From assembly GCA_034520215.1 (NCBI GenBank), contig JAXHNR010000001.1:1-64000 (forward strand): a DNA stretch of 64,000 nt, given 5' to 3'. The stretch's first letter is position 1; each line of letters starts with the position of its first letter. Shown piece after piece: positions 52,452 to 61,779 of this stretch. Below the pieces are notes generated by a model. It was given only the letters and a program-made list of their open reading frames with translations. It was not told the DNA's origin and searched no databases. A program made the translations under genes and the position numbers. This stretch comes from Candidatus Krumholzibacteriota bacterium. Its GTDB lineage: Bacteria; Krumholzibacteriota; Krumholzibacteriia; Krumholzibacteriales; WJIX01.

Positions 52452-53906
52452 ATGAAATCGAAGTTTGTTATTGTTTTATTCGCCGTGTTCTTTGTGGCGA
52501 TTTTTACAATAGGAAGCGCGTATTCGCAGGAACCTATTGTGGCTCAGAAGAGGGTGTATAAGGCGCCGACCGGCGAAAACTTTGGATATATTCCGCCGCC
52601 GATGGACCTTAGCCACATCACACCCACCGAGCACCTGCTGGGAGCTGCTGCCAGTTCCTGGGACTGGAGAACGATGGGGGGAGTTACTTCCGTTAAAAAT
52701 CAGAACCCTTACGGGACTTGTTGGTGTTTTGCCGCCTGCGGAGATCTCGAATCTAAAGTTCTAATTAATGAATCAGTTACCGCTGATTATTCCGAATTGA
52801 ACATTCAGGCATGCAATCCGACGACCTATCATAATTGTGACGCTGGTGGTAACGCCTGGATTTCCAATAATTACCTTTCACTTTCAGGTTCCGTTAATGA
52901 AACGTGCGATCCCTATCCGGGAGGATGCCCGACGCCAACCTGCATTAACCCTTCCTGCACCTTCTTCAAACAGGTCCGGGAATGGAAGCTTATTCCCAAT
53001 GATGTTACAGCAATAAAAAACGCCGTACAGGGATACGGACCGGTATATACATCTATGTACGCGAGTTTTTCCGGGTTCGGCACTTATGACGGAAGCTACT
53101 GTATTACATATTCAGGTACTGAAACTACAAATCATGCCGTTGTGATTGTGGGCTGGGATGACGATATGTGCAGCGGCAATGGCGCCTGGATTGTTAAGAA
53201 TTCCTGGGGTACAAGCTGGGGCGATAACGGGTATTTCTATATCCAGTACGGATCCGCCAGTATAGGGCAAAACTCCACTGTTATCAGCCGCTATGTAAAT
53301 TACGATTCAGATGAAACGATTTATTATTTTGATGAATGGGGCTGGTGGACTTCTGCCGGTTATGGAGACGGTAATGACTGGGGTCTTATGGAACTTACCC
53401 CATCCGGAGATAATGAATATCTTAAAAAGGTTTCTTTCTCAGCAACCGCCTCGGGCTGTTCATATACAATAAATGTCTATGACGATTTTTCGAGCGGATC
53501 GGTTTCAAATCTGCTTTCAGGCCCTGTCTCCGCCACTCTTTCGGAAGCGGGATATTATACCGTGGATCTGCCTTCTCCTCTTTCTCTTGCGTCAGGCGAT
53601 CCTGTTTATATTGAGGTTGAATTCAACACCGGAAGCTACGCTTATCCTGTTCCCTACGACGATACTGGAACGATGGAGACGGACAAGTCATTTATCAGTA
53701 ATGACGGCGTGTCGTATACAGCGCTTGACAATGGCAGTTATGCTATGGGTGATATAGCGATACGCGGTGTAGTCGAGGTTATAGAACCAACCGCGATGCC
53801 TCTATTGAATCCCGTTGTCCTTACGATTCTTGCGCTCGTATTAGTCCTGTCGGCAGCTTTCATAATCAGAAAGCGTGTCGAGGTAAAGGCATACAACGGC
53901 AAATAG
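52452..53906 (+). CDS. Exported papain-like (C1A) protease with C-terminal anchor
   Basis: ATG 52452 follows AAAGGAGAAATTTA; a longer frame from 52320 lacks an RBS and hides the signal peptide (VIVLFAVFFVAIFTIGSAYSQ). Catalytic Cys90 is in NQNPYGTCWCF, the His in TTNHAVVIVGWDDD (about 240), and Asn in AWIVKNSWGTSWGDNGYF (about 260). From about 300 a beta-rich region follows. The end, TAMPLLNPVVLTILALVLVLSAAFIIRKR, is a single transmembrane segment with basic residues after it, like a C-terminal sorting or anchor tail. 484 residues. It probably degrades protein outside the cell, held at the surface. A strong terminator follows. Confidence 0.9.
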   Translation: MKSKFVIVLFAVFFVAIFTIGSAYSQEPIVAQKRVYKAPTGENFGYIPPPMDLSHITPTEHLLGAAASSWDWRTMGGVTSVKNQNPYGTCWCFAACGDLESKVLINESVTADYSELNIQACNPTTYHNCDAGGNAWISNNYLSLSGSVNETCDPYPGGCPTPTCINPSCTFFKQVREWKLIPNDVTAIKNAVQGYGPVYTSMYASFSGFGTYDGSYCITYSGTETTNHAVVIVGWDDDMCSGNGAWIVKNSWGTSWGDNGYFYIQYGSASIGQNSTVISRYVNYDSDETIYYFDEWGWWTSAGYGDGNDWGLMELTPSGDNEYLKKVSFSATASGCSYTINVYDDFSSGSVSNLLSGPVSATLSEAGYYTVDLPSPLSLASGDPVYIEVEFNTGSYAYPVPYDDTGTMETDKSFISNDGVSYTALDNGSYAMGDIAIRGVVEVIEPTAMPLLNPVVLTILALVLVLSAAFIIRKRVEVKAYNGK

Positions 53907-53947
53907 ACGCGTTGGCTTAAGTGTGTAGTATAAGCGGATTTTTTTAA

Positions 53948-53978
53948 GGCCGGCAGATTAATCCTGCCGGCCGTTTTT
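53948..53978 (+). terminator. Rho-independent terminator
   Basis: GGCCGGCAG (53948-53956) and CTGCCGGCC (53964-53972) form a perfect nine-base stem with loop ATTAATC, followed by GTTTTT. It lies 42 bases after the papain-like gene. Confidence 0.9.
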
Positions 53979-54085
53979 AGTAAGTCCAAAGGGAAAATCA
54001 TTCTTTAATAAATTAACACATTTCTGCTACTATTGATTCTGAGTGTTTCAGAATATTTTATTTATATCCGGGATCTGTGCAGATA

Positions 54086-57000
54086 ATGAACGCGACTGTA
54101 ATAACAGCTGAAAGCTATTCGCGGCTCAGGGTGTTGCTTAAAGAAGAGATCGAACGCCGGAGCAAGTCAGATAAATTTTCTCCGATTAACATCCTCGTAA
54201 GATCAAATCTAGTGGCCGGGCAGCTTCAGTTATTTCTTTCAAGAAGACTGGGCGGAATTTTCAACGTTAGATTTATGACCTTCCCGGACCTTTTGACAAA
54301 TATAGAAAACCTTTCAGGAATATATTCAAGCGGAAAATTGCCGGCCGGTTCGGAAAGGATTCTCCTTGAAGAGATCGTCTCTTCAGGATCTGTTCCGGAC
54401 TATTTCAACGCGATAGCAGATACCGAGGGGTTTATCGATTTTCTTATTGGCACTTTTTCCGATCTTTCCGAGAGCGGCTGCACGGCGGGTATTGCATCTG
54501 AAATTATAAACGAGAAGGGAGGCGGGCTTCCCGAAAGGGTATTGGGGGTTCTGTCTCTCTACACTACTTTTAGAAAGAGGGTTCTTGCCTTGGGCCTGGA
54601 CGTACACGCCCGCTTTGAAAGAGCGTGCGGGCTTGCCGGAAATGTCAAACTTAACGGGCCGCTCTATACCTACGGCTTTTACGATTTTAACGAGATGCAG
54701 CTGAGGCTTCTTATGGAAGCGGCGGTTAGAGGGAAGGTTTGCCTTTTTGTTCCCGCCGGCGAAGGGGGCAGATACAGATTCGCGGCGAAAACACTTAAGC
54801 GGCTGAAAAAGAGAGGGGCTGAGCTTTCGAGTTCAGGCTCTGATGACGGTTCCAAGGAATCTTCGACCCTTTTATTGGAAGCTTCGGATGAAGAGACGGA
54901 AGCGGCGGCGATTGTCCGGTTGATACTTAAGAAGATCAGAAGGGATAAAATACCTTTTAGGGATATCGCGGTTATTTACCCATCAGGTGGGAATTTTGCT
55001 CCTCTAAAAGAAGTGCTGGAGGATGCGTTGATACCGTTAGAACCTCCTATTGAAAGAAGCCGGGTTTTCCGTGCGGCAAATCTTCTTCTCGACCTTCTCT
55101 CCGGACCGGTAAAAAGAAAGAGGATGGTTGAATTTCTGATTTCCGCTCCTCTTGAGGTTCCTGCCGGCTTAGAGTCTGAATCTGATCCCTTTTCGCTCTG
55201 GGTGAAAAAGAGCGCCGAGTTTGGACTTACGGGAGAAGACGGCTGGGTAGAGGGAAACGGTAATTTGATTGATTTTCTTTCACGGGGGGAGGAGTCTCCG
55301 GATACAAAGGAGGCGGTTCTCTCGGCTAAAATAACAGGGGATATCTTAAAGCGTATAATGGACGTGAGGAAAACCTTTGAAGAAGAAAATGGCTGGCCGG
55401 GAATGTCCTCCCTCCTGTCGGTTCTATTCAGGGATATTTTCAAAGATGATAAGGAAGTAGACCAGCTGTGTATTGCCGTTGAAGGTCTTTCCCGGCTTGA
55501 CCGCGTTTCTGACTCTGTGTCCTTTTCGCTTTTAGCGAAGACTGTCAAATCTCTTCTTCGCGGTCCGGGCGAACCGAGAGGCAAACTTTCAGGAGAAGGA
55601 ATTAATCTGTTGACCCTGGATCAGGCAAGGGGACTTTCTTTTAAGACAGTTTTCCTGGCTGGATTGAACGATGAAAACATCCCGGGAGTAATCAGACAGG
55701 ACCCGTTTCTTAAAGATACAGAAAGAGCGAAACTCAATGAAGCCGCGGGAGGAAAAATATTTCTTCAGAAGAAGACGGGAAGACTTGCCGAACTGGAACT
55801 TATTTTCACGCTGGCCGTCCAGTCCGCCGCGAGTGAATTGATCTGCAGCGCGCCTCTCTCTGACGCGTCTTCGGGGAATAAAAGGATAAAATCCTTCTTT
55901 CTGGAATCATTTGAGCGATCGTTAGATGTGTCTGGGAAGTGCGGGGTTGAGAAGAAAAAGGTCTTCAGAAAACAGATGCCGGAAAGGGTTGATGAGCTGC
56001 TTAGTATTGACGAATTTGACTATTCGAGGGCTCTTTCCTTCCGCGAATCAGGGGGGGGGAATATTCCGCCGGGAGACTTCTTTGCCAGGTCGATAGAAAT
56101 GCTTAAAAACAGGCGGAACGAAAGTCGCTTTACTCCCTTTGACGGCGTCTTCGAATCTCGCGCGGCGAGAGCTTGCGTTCGTTCAATGCTGGAAAGAAAG
56201 GGCTATTTATTTTCAGCGACATCGCTGGAAAGATACGCTAAGTGCCCCTTTTCCTTTCTGATGAATAATGTCCTTCAGGTTGAATCGCTTGAGGAACCGG
56301 AAACGATAATCGGCATTAATCCGATGCAAAGAGGGTTTATAGTTCACGAGCTGCTCGAGCGGTTTTACAGAAACCTGGCCGAAAAAGATCTACTTCCCGT
56401 TAAAAGAGATAAATGGGAGCTGATATGGAAGGTTTTCAAGGAAACGGCAGACAAAATATTTGGGTGGTATTCAAGAAATCGGCCGGTAGGCCTGGAATTG
56501 TTGTGGGAAATGGAGAAGGGCAAGATAGAACGTTCCGTAAATATATTTCTCGAAAAGGAACTGGATGAAAAGGGGGAGTACACGCCCGTTTTATTTGAAA
56601 AACCGTTTTCTTTAAGCCCGGATGACATCGAATTAATCCTGCCCGGGAATAAGAGGAAAGTCGGATTCAGAGGCAGAATCGACAGAATAGACTTCATGGG
56701 AAATGAATCTTTTAGAGTAATCGACTATAAAACAGGGAGTTTAGAGGGTAAAAAAAATAATACTCTAAGGGGAGGCGACTATCTTCAGCTTCCAGTGTAT
56801 CTTTTAGGGGCTTCGAGTATTTCGGGACGTCCTTTAGAGACGGGCATAGCGGAGTACAGAGCGGTTAACACAAAAGGGAAAAAAAGCGCGGTGCGGTTCG
56901 ATGGGGAGAGACTGGCGGAGATGAAAACCGAATTTGAAGAGATCTTAGATACTATCGTAAGCGGTATAGAAAAGGGGCTCTTCTTCGCCGTTCCTTCGAA

Positions 57001-57136
57001 GGATAATTGCAAGTACTGTTCTGCCGCTTCTGTATGTCCGGCCGGCAAGGAGTCGATTTTCAAGAGAAAGGCCGGTTTTGATGGCAGGTGCAGGGACTAT
57101 TTGGAGATGAAAGGATTGATTCAAGGTAAAAAATGA
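54086..57136 (+). CDS. addB: AddB-like nuclease with PD-(D/E)XK domain and Fe-S cysteines
   Basis: About 1016 residues from ATG 54086 (GTG 54077 possible; no strong RBS for either). The N-terminal two thirds are an inactivated helicase-like region without a Walker A lysine motif. The C-terminus has YLFSATSLERYAKCPFSFLMNNVLQVE, with a cysteine in the nuclease N-lobe (about residue 720), then VIDYKTGSLEGKK (catalytic Asp/Lys, about 880) and CKYCSAASVCPAGKE (three Cys near 975-984). One plus three cysteines is the [4Fe-4S] staple of AddB nucleases. It overlaps the AddA-like gene by four bases, together forming the double-strand-break end-resection pair. Confidence 0.85.
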   Translation: MNATVITAESYSRLRVLLKEEIERRSKSDKFSPINILVRSNLVAGQLQLFLSRRLGGIFNVRFMTFPDLLTNIENLSGIYSSGKLPAGSERILLEEIVSSGSVPDYFNAIADTEGFIDFLIGTFSDLSESGCTAGIASEIINEKGGGLPERVLGVLSLYTTFRKRVLALGLDVHARFERACGLAGNVKLNGPLYTYGFYDFNEMQLRLLMEAAVRGKVCLFVPAGEGGRYRFAAKTLKRLKKRGAELSSSGSDDGSKESSTLLLEASDEETEAAAIVRLILKKIRRDKIPFRDIAVIYPSGGNFAPLKEVLEDALIPLEPPIERSRVFRAANLLLDLLSGPVKRKRMVEFLISAPLEVPAGLESESDPFSLWVKKSAEFGLTGEDGWVEGNGNLIDFLSRGEESPDTKEAVLSAKITGDILKRIMDVRKTFEEENGWPGMSSLLSVLFRDIFKDDKEVDQLCIAVEGLSRLDRVSDSVSFSLLAKTVKSLLRGPGEPRGKLSGEGINLLTLDQARGLSFKTVFLAGLNDENIPGVIRQDPFLKDTERAKLNEAAGGKIFLQKKTGRLAELELIFTLAVQSAASELICSAPLSDASSGNKRIKSFFLESFERSLDVSGKCGVEKKKVFRKQMPERVDELLSIDEFDYSRALSFRESGGGNIPPGDFFARSIEMLKNRRNESRFTPFDGVFESRAARACVRSMLERKGYLFSATSLERYAKCPFSFLMNNVLQVESLEEPETIIGINPMQRGFIVHELLERFYRNLAEKDLLPVKRDKWELIWKVFKETADKIFGWYSRNRPVGLELLWEMEKGKIERSVNIFLEKELDEKGEYTPVLFEKPFSLSPDDIELILPGNKRKVGFRGRIDRIDFMGNESFRVIDYKTGSLEGKKNNTLRGGDYLQLPVYLLGASSISGRPLETGIAEYRAVNTKGKKSAVRFDGERLAEMKTEFEEILDTIVSGIEKGLFFAVPSKDNCKYCSAASVCPAGKESIFKRKAGFDGRCRDYLEMKGLIQGKK

Positions 57137-60100
57137 CAGGTGGTAATGAGCAAACTCTGGTTGATCAGGCTCAAAGAGAAAGAGCCGAAGAAGCGGTAGA
57201 TGAATCTCTGTGTCTTGAGGCTGGAGCGGGAACGGGGAAAACGACTCTACTGGTCAACCGCTATCTTTCGATTCTAAAGAAGGGGCGGGCAAAATGCACA
57301 GAGATTGTCGCTATTACTTTCACGGATAAAGCTGCCGCGGAGATGAAGACAAGGCTCCGAAGAGAAATATCGGAATTGACCCGGTCAGCTGGAGATGACA
57401 GCTTCGAGCTTGAAGAAAGTCTTGTTGATCTGGAAAGGGCTCCAATATCCACAATCCATTCGTTTGCCTCTTCAATTTTGAGAGATTTTCCCGCGGAAGC
57501 GGGAATAGATCCCGATTTTTCAATGCTCACAGACCCGGATGATTCTTTGTTTCTGGAGGAATGCTGGCAGGATTTCCTCTCCTCTACCTCATATCCGAAA
57601 GATTATTTCCCTAAGCGTTTCCTGAATGTGGGAGGGGGAGTTGATAAATTAAAGGAACTTGCCTTTGCTTTTTACCACAGCCGTTCAGAGCGTCATGTAG
57701 AGGGTATTCTCGGAAAAGAGGATGAAAAGGAAACTGCAAAAGAGAAAAGCAGCTTAAAAGGAAGGCGGAACCTGACAGATATTGAAACATTTTACCAGGA
57801 TTTAAATAAGTATGCGGATATGCTCTCAAGTTATATCCGTAATCATTGCACGAACCATAAAGACAATGGATTTATAGAAATAGAAGCGTTCCTCGGGAAG
57901 TTTGAGGTGGCGCGTCATTTGGAGGGGGAGAGTCTGGAAGACTTCCTTCTGCTTTTGGATCTGCCAAAGGCAAAAGGGGCTAAGAAGAACTTCGATCCGC
58001 CGGAGATATGTACAGAACAGAAAAAAGCCGTCAAGGAAATGGCGGCGCTTCAGAGAGAATACCGGAAGATTTTCATGGATAGGACAGCGGAAGGTCTTAC
58101 AGGCTGGTTTGTAGAATTTATTGAATACGTAAAAGAACGCAAAAAGGCTGAAGGGGTCCTTGACTTTGACGATCTTTTGATAGAGACGAGGAAACTTCTT
58201 GATAACGATGAAGTTCTCGATCTTCTTAAGGGGCGGTATCGCTATATTCTCGTTGACGAGTTTCAGGATACCGACTCTCTGCAGGCTGAGATTGTTTTTT
58301 TGCTCGGAGGCATGAATAGAGACGGGAAGTTTTGCCGGCGTCACGGCCCTTCGAGTTTATTTATTGTGGGAGACCCGAAGCAGAGTATTTACAGATTCAG
58401 GAAAGCGGACATTGAGGTTTATGAAAATGTAAAAAGGCATTTTATAGAAGAGGGTTCATACCTTAAGATAACCCAGAATTTCAGGTCTGGAAGAGATATT
58501 ATAGAATGGATAAACGCTTCCTTTTCAGCTTTGATAAGGAAACCCGAAAGGGGCGGGTATCAACCCGCCTATGAAGCTATCGAAGCCCACAGAAGAGATG
58601 CCGGCACAGAAGTAATCCTGCTGGACCTTGAATACGGCGATAAAAAGATGAATGCTGACGGGCTGCGGGCTCTGGAAGGCGATGGTGTGGCCAGATTCAT
58701 CAAAGAGATTATTTCTGAGGAGCGGATTGTAAGAGATGTTAATACGAAGGAGTTCCGTCCCGTAAAATACAGTGATATTGCTTTGATCTACCGGGGAAGT
58801 ACAGGTCTGGAAAATTATGAGGAACCCCTTCGTTTAGAGGGAATTCCGTATATTGTGGAAGGGGGCGGTCTTTTTTATAAGAGGCAGGAAATCCGGGATC
58901 TTTCCATGGCGATGTGGGCGATCGAAGATCCGTTCGATTCTATAGCTCTGGTTTCAATCCTTCGTTCATCCCTTTTCGGGTTCAGTGACGAAGAAATATA
59001 TTTGTTCAGGGAAAACGGGGGGGAGCTGAATTATCTGTCCGGCGGGGCCGCTGAAGATTCCGGATTTAAAGATATAGGGGAAGCTTTTAAAGTTCTTTCC
59101 GATCTGCACGAGGGCCGGAATGAGATAGGAGCTTCCGCGACTATGAAAGATCTGTTGCGAAGGACAAATTATAGAGAGGTTTCTCTTTTCAGGCCGCACG
59201 GATATCAGAGGGTCGCCAATATCAAAAAAGCCGTCAGGAGAGCCCGCGATTTTGATAACTCCCTCCGTTCATTCAGATCTTTTGCCGGATGGTTCAAAGA
59301 TCAGTGGTTGTCCGAAACCAGAGAGGGAGAATCATCCCTTGTCGATGAAGATGAAAACGCGGTCAGGCTGACAAGCGTTCATAAATCAAAGGGTTTGCAG
59401 TTTCCGGTAGTAATAATGATAAACCTGCTTCAGGAAATAAAACACAGGAATAAGATTTTAATCGACCGGGGTAGAAAGATAGATTTCAGTTTGAGAGACA
59501 ATTGGAATACAAGTGAATTCGAAAAGAGCTTTGAAAGGGACGTGCTGAAGGAAAACGCTGAAAACCTGAGACTTCTATATGTGGCTTCCACGAGGAGCGG
59601 CGACCTTCTTGTAATCCCCGAAGTCCCTAAGAAGAAGAGCTATTTTCAGCTTCTCAAAAACAATCTTCCAACGGGGTCTGATTACGAAGCGGATGATCCT
59701 GATATTGGAGAATCCGCGGGCGATGATCAGAAGGGGGAAAACAGGTTCAAGGAGGCAAAAGAACTTGTCACGAGGCTTTCCGTATCGACCCTTCCTCTTT
59801 TGAGTGATGTTGTAAAGCCGTTTGCCCGGATAGATAAGACAGATAAAAGGTCAAGAAGCAAGAGCCGCGGGGAAAAGGAAGAATGGATTGAAGGGAGAAA
59901 AAGACTTATCGATAATGCCGCGTCCGTTCCCTTGACAATCACTCCGTCATCTTTAAAAGATGTAGAAAGGATGATCCGTCATTCCCCTCCGGAGTCAGAA
60001 AGCAGGATATATAGTAAAGAAGGATCCGGCAATGCGGCGGATTTCGGGCTTGCTTTTCACCGTTTGATGGAAATCGCCGACTTTAACGCCCCGGAAGATA

Positions 60101-60573
60101 TTGAAAAACTGGCCGAAGCTGTGTCGGTCGAATTCGGTCTGCCGGGCAAAAAAGATGACCTTGCTTCTCTCGCCTCGAAGGCTTTGTCGTCGAATTTGAT
60201 AGAGGCGGCCCTGAATTCGGAAAGAATACTCCGCGAAGTGCCGTTTTCGGTTCCGGTTAGAGGGAAATCCGCGAAAGATGATTTAAGAGAAATGTTTATT
60301 AACGGAAGGGTTGATCTGTTGTTTTATTCAGCGGGGGTGTGGACAGCTGTTGATTATAAGACAGATAACATCAGGGACCCTGAAAAAAGATTTAAAAATT
60401 ACCGGGGTCAGGGGGCTCTCTACGCGCTGGCCCTCGGCAGGATCGGAATTGAGCTTCGAGGCGGCGTAATATTCTACTTTGTCCGGCCGGATAAGGAAAT
60501 AAAACTGGAAATTGAAGATATCAGTGAAGATGACTTATTGTCTTTCGGAGTTTCGATAAATAAATCTGTATAG
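57133..60573 (+). CDS. addA: AddA-like UvrD-family helicase/nuclease
   Basis: A 1146-residue SF1A helicase fused to a nuclease. The N-terminus has DQAQRERA (Q motif) and EAGAGTGKTTLLVNRYL (Walker A, about residues 30-46), ITFTDKAAAEMKTRL (motif Ia), VDEFQDTDSLQ (motif II, about 374), GDPKQSIYRFRKAD (motif III), NFRSGRDII (motif IV), VRLTSVHKSKGLQFPVVIM (motif V) and LRLLYVASTRS (motif VI). The C-terminal PD-(D/E)XK nuclease has VDYKTDNI (about 1074). All ATPase motifs are intact. With AddB it would resect double-strand ends and load RecA. Confidence 0.92.
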   Translation: MTGGNEQTLVDQAQRERAEEAVDESLCLEAGAGTGKTTLLVNRYLSILKKGRAKCTEIVAITFTDKAAAEMKTRLRREISELTRSAGDDSFELEESLVDLERAPISTIHSFASSILRDFPAEAGIDPDFSMLTDPDDSLFLEECWQDFLSSTSYPKDYFPKRFLNVGGGVDKLKELAFAFYHSRSERHVEGILGKEDEKETAKEKSSLKGRRNLTDIETFYQDLNKYADMLSSYIRNHCTNHKDNGFIEIEAFLGKFEVARHLEGESLEDFLLLLDLPKAKGAKKNFDPPEICTEQKKAVKEMAALQREYRKIFMDRTAEGLTGWFVEFIEYVKERKKAEGVLDFDDLLIETRKLLDNDEVLDLLKGRYRYILVDEFQDTDSLQAEIVFLLGGMNRDGKFCRRHGPSSLFIVGDPKQSIYRFRKADIEVYENVKRHFIEEGSYLKITQNFRSGRDIIEWINASFSALIRKPERGGYQPAYEAIEAHRRDAGTEVILLDLEYGDKKMNADGLRALEGDGVARFIKEIISEERIVRDVNTKEFRPVKYSDIALIYRGSTGLENYEEPLRLEGIPYIVEGGGLFYKRQEIRDLSMAMWAIEDPFDSIALVSILRSSLFGFSDEEIYLFRENGGELNYLSGGAAEDSGFKDIGEAFKVLSDLHEGRNEIGASATMKDLLRRTNYREVSLFRPHGYQRVANIKKAVRRARDFDNSLRSFRSFAGWFKDQWLSETREGESSLVDEDENAVRLTSVHKSKGLQFPVVIMINLLQEIKHRNKILIDRGRKIDFSLRDNWNTSEFEKSFERDVLKENAENLRLLYVASTRSGDLLVIPEVPKKKSYFQLLKNNLPTGSDYEADDPDIGESAGDDQKGENRFKEAKELVTRLSVSTLPLLSDVVKPFARIDKTDKRSRSKSRGEKEEWIEGRKRLIDNAASVPLTITPSSLKDVERMIRHSPPESESRIYSKEGSGNAADFGLAFHRLMEIADFNAPEDIEKLAEAVSVEFGLPGKKDDLASLASKALSSNLIEAALNSERILREVPFSVPVRGKSAKDDLREMFINGRVDLLFYSAGVWTAVDYKTDNIRDPEKRFKNYRGQGALYALALGRIGIELRGGVIFYFVRPDKEIKLEIEDISEDDLLSFGVSINKSV

Positions 60574-60734
60574 CAGCCGGGTAGATATTGGAGCGTAAAT
60601 CTAAGGCGTCATAATAATACCGGTTATCAATTTATATATTGTGCTGCTGAAGTCGAAGGGACAGCAACCCGGGTGTAGAGTAGGCAGAAGAACTTAACCC
60701 CATCCGTGCTGCTTTTCGGCAAAGAGAGGAAAAA

Positions 60735-61694
60735 TTGAACAAAACTATCAGAGGAATAATCCTGCATGTTTTCTTTGCCGGCGGGTTGATTTTTCTGGTT
60801 ATAGGTGGACCTGGTTATAACGCGGCCAGATCTATTAGGGATGGCTGGGATCTGGGTCACGCGGTCCTTTTTATTTTATTTACTTATATTCTCTATCGGG
60901 ATTGGAAGAAATTTGCAGATAAAGCCCTGATATCACAATGGGTCTTAGTATTATCATTTACCGCTTTACTTGCCGCGGCAACGGAAGGAATTCAATATTT
61001 TGTAGGCCGGCAGTTTGACCTCCTCGATATACTCAGAGATTTATCCGGCAGCGCGATAGGCATGCTGCTTTTGGGGAAAGTTAGTGCCGGCGGCAAAAAA
61101 GCGGGGAGGTTGATGGGTGTTCTTTTAATTACCATTCTCGCGATAATTACAGCACGACCCTTTCTTGTTTCAATAGCGGATGAATACATTGCGGCGAGAC
61201 AATTCCCGGTGCTTGCAAACTTTGAGACACCGTTTGAAATTGGCCGCTGGAGGGCTGATGGAGAGATATCGATTTCCGGTAATATTTCGCGCGGCGGGGA
61301 TTCTTCATTAAAAATAGAATTTACAACAAAAACATATTCCCCTGTTACTATGAAGTATTCTCTGGGGAAATGGGAAGAGTACGACACGCTGAAGTTTTCG
61401 TTTTGCAATCCTGATACGGCGGATTTAAAAGTGGCCTGCCGCGTTCACGATAACAAGCATATAAAACATGGAAACGCGTATTTGGATCGTTTCAATCGTT
61501 CTTTTATTCTGAAAGGCGGATGGAATACTTTTGCTATCCCCGTCTGCGACCTGCGGAATGCCCCTTCAACCAGAAAAATGAACTTGAATAGGATAGAAGA
61601 AATCTCATTTTTCAGCATGTCCCTTCCGGTGCCTAGAACTGTTTACCTCGATGATGTTTTATTAATAAAAAGAGAGAATCGCGGGGGAAATTAA
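60735..61694 (+). CDS. VanZ-like membrane protein fused to a carbohydrate-binding-like domain
   Basis: Starts at TTG 60735, with AGAGAGGAAAAA before it. Residues about 1-160 are VanZ-like with about five hydrophobic segments (GIILHVFFAGGLIFLVIGG, DLGHAVLFILFTYILY, AATEGIQYFVGRQFDLLDILRDLSGSAIGMLL). The DLGH and E-IQ..VGR..D..D...N/DL.G motifs are characteristic. Residues about 165-319 form an extracytoplasmic beta domain (LANFETPFEIGRW, SSLKIEFTTKTYSPVTMKYSL, FILKGGWNTFAIPV, VYLDDVLLIKR) resembling CIA30/galactose-binding modules. The ligand is not known. Confidence 0.8.
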   Translation: MNKTIRGIILHVFFAGGLIFLVIGGPGYNAARSIRDGWDLGHAVLFILFTYILYRDWKKFADKALISQWVLVLSFTALLAAATEGIQYFVGRQFDLLDILRDLSGSAIGMLLLGKVSAGGKKAGRLMGVLLITILAIITARPFLVSIADEYIAARQFPVLANFETPFEIGRWRADGEISISGNISRGGDSSLKIEFTTKTYSPVTMKYSLGKWEEYDTLKFSFCNPDTADLKVACRVHDNKHIKHGNAYLDRFNRSFILKGGWNTFAIPVCDLRNAPSTRKMNLNRIEEISFFSMSLPVPRTVYLDDVLLIKRENRGGN

Positions 61695-61710
61695 AATTGG
61701 GGAAACTCCA
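61693..61710. repeat. Solo terminus of the MITE-like element
   Basis: AAAATTGGGGAAACTCCA is identical over 18 bases to the right end of copy 2 (23740-23757). The rest of the element is absent. It starts one base before the VanZ gene stop and may be a relic of insertion and excision. Confidence 0.5.
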
Positions 61711-61779
61711 ATACTATAGAAAGGATTGCTAAATATGAATATTTCGTTTGTTCGCGCCTTGACAGCCGCTTAGCCTTAT

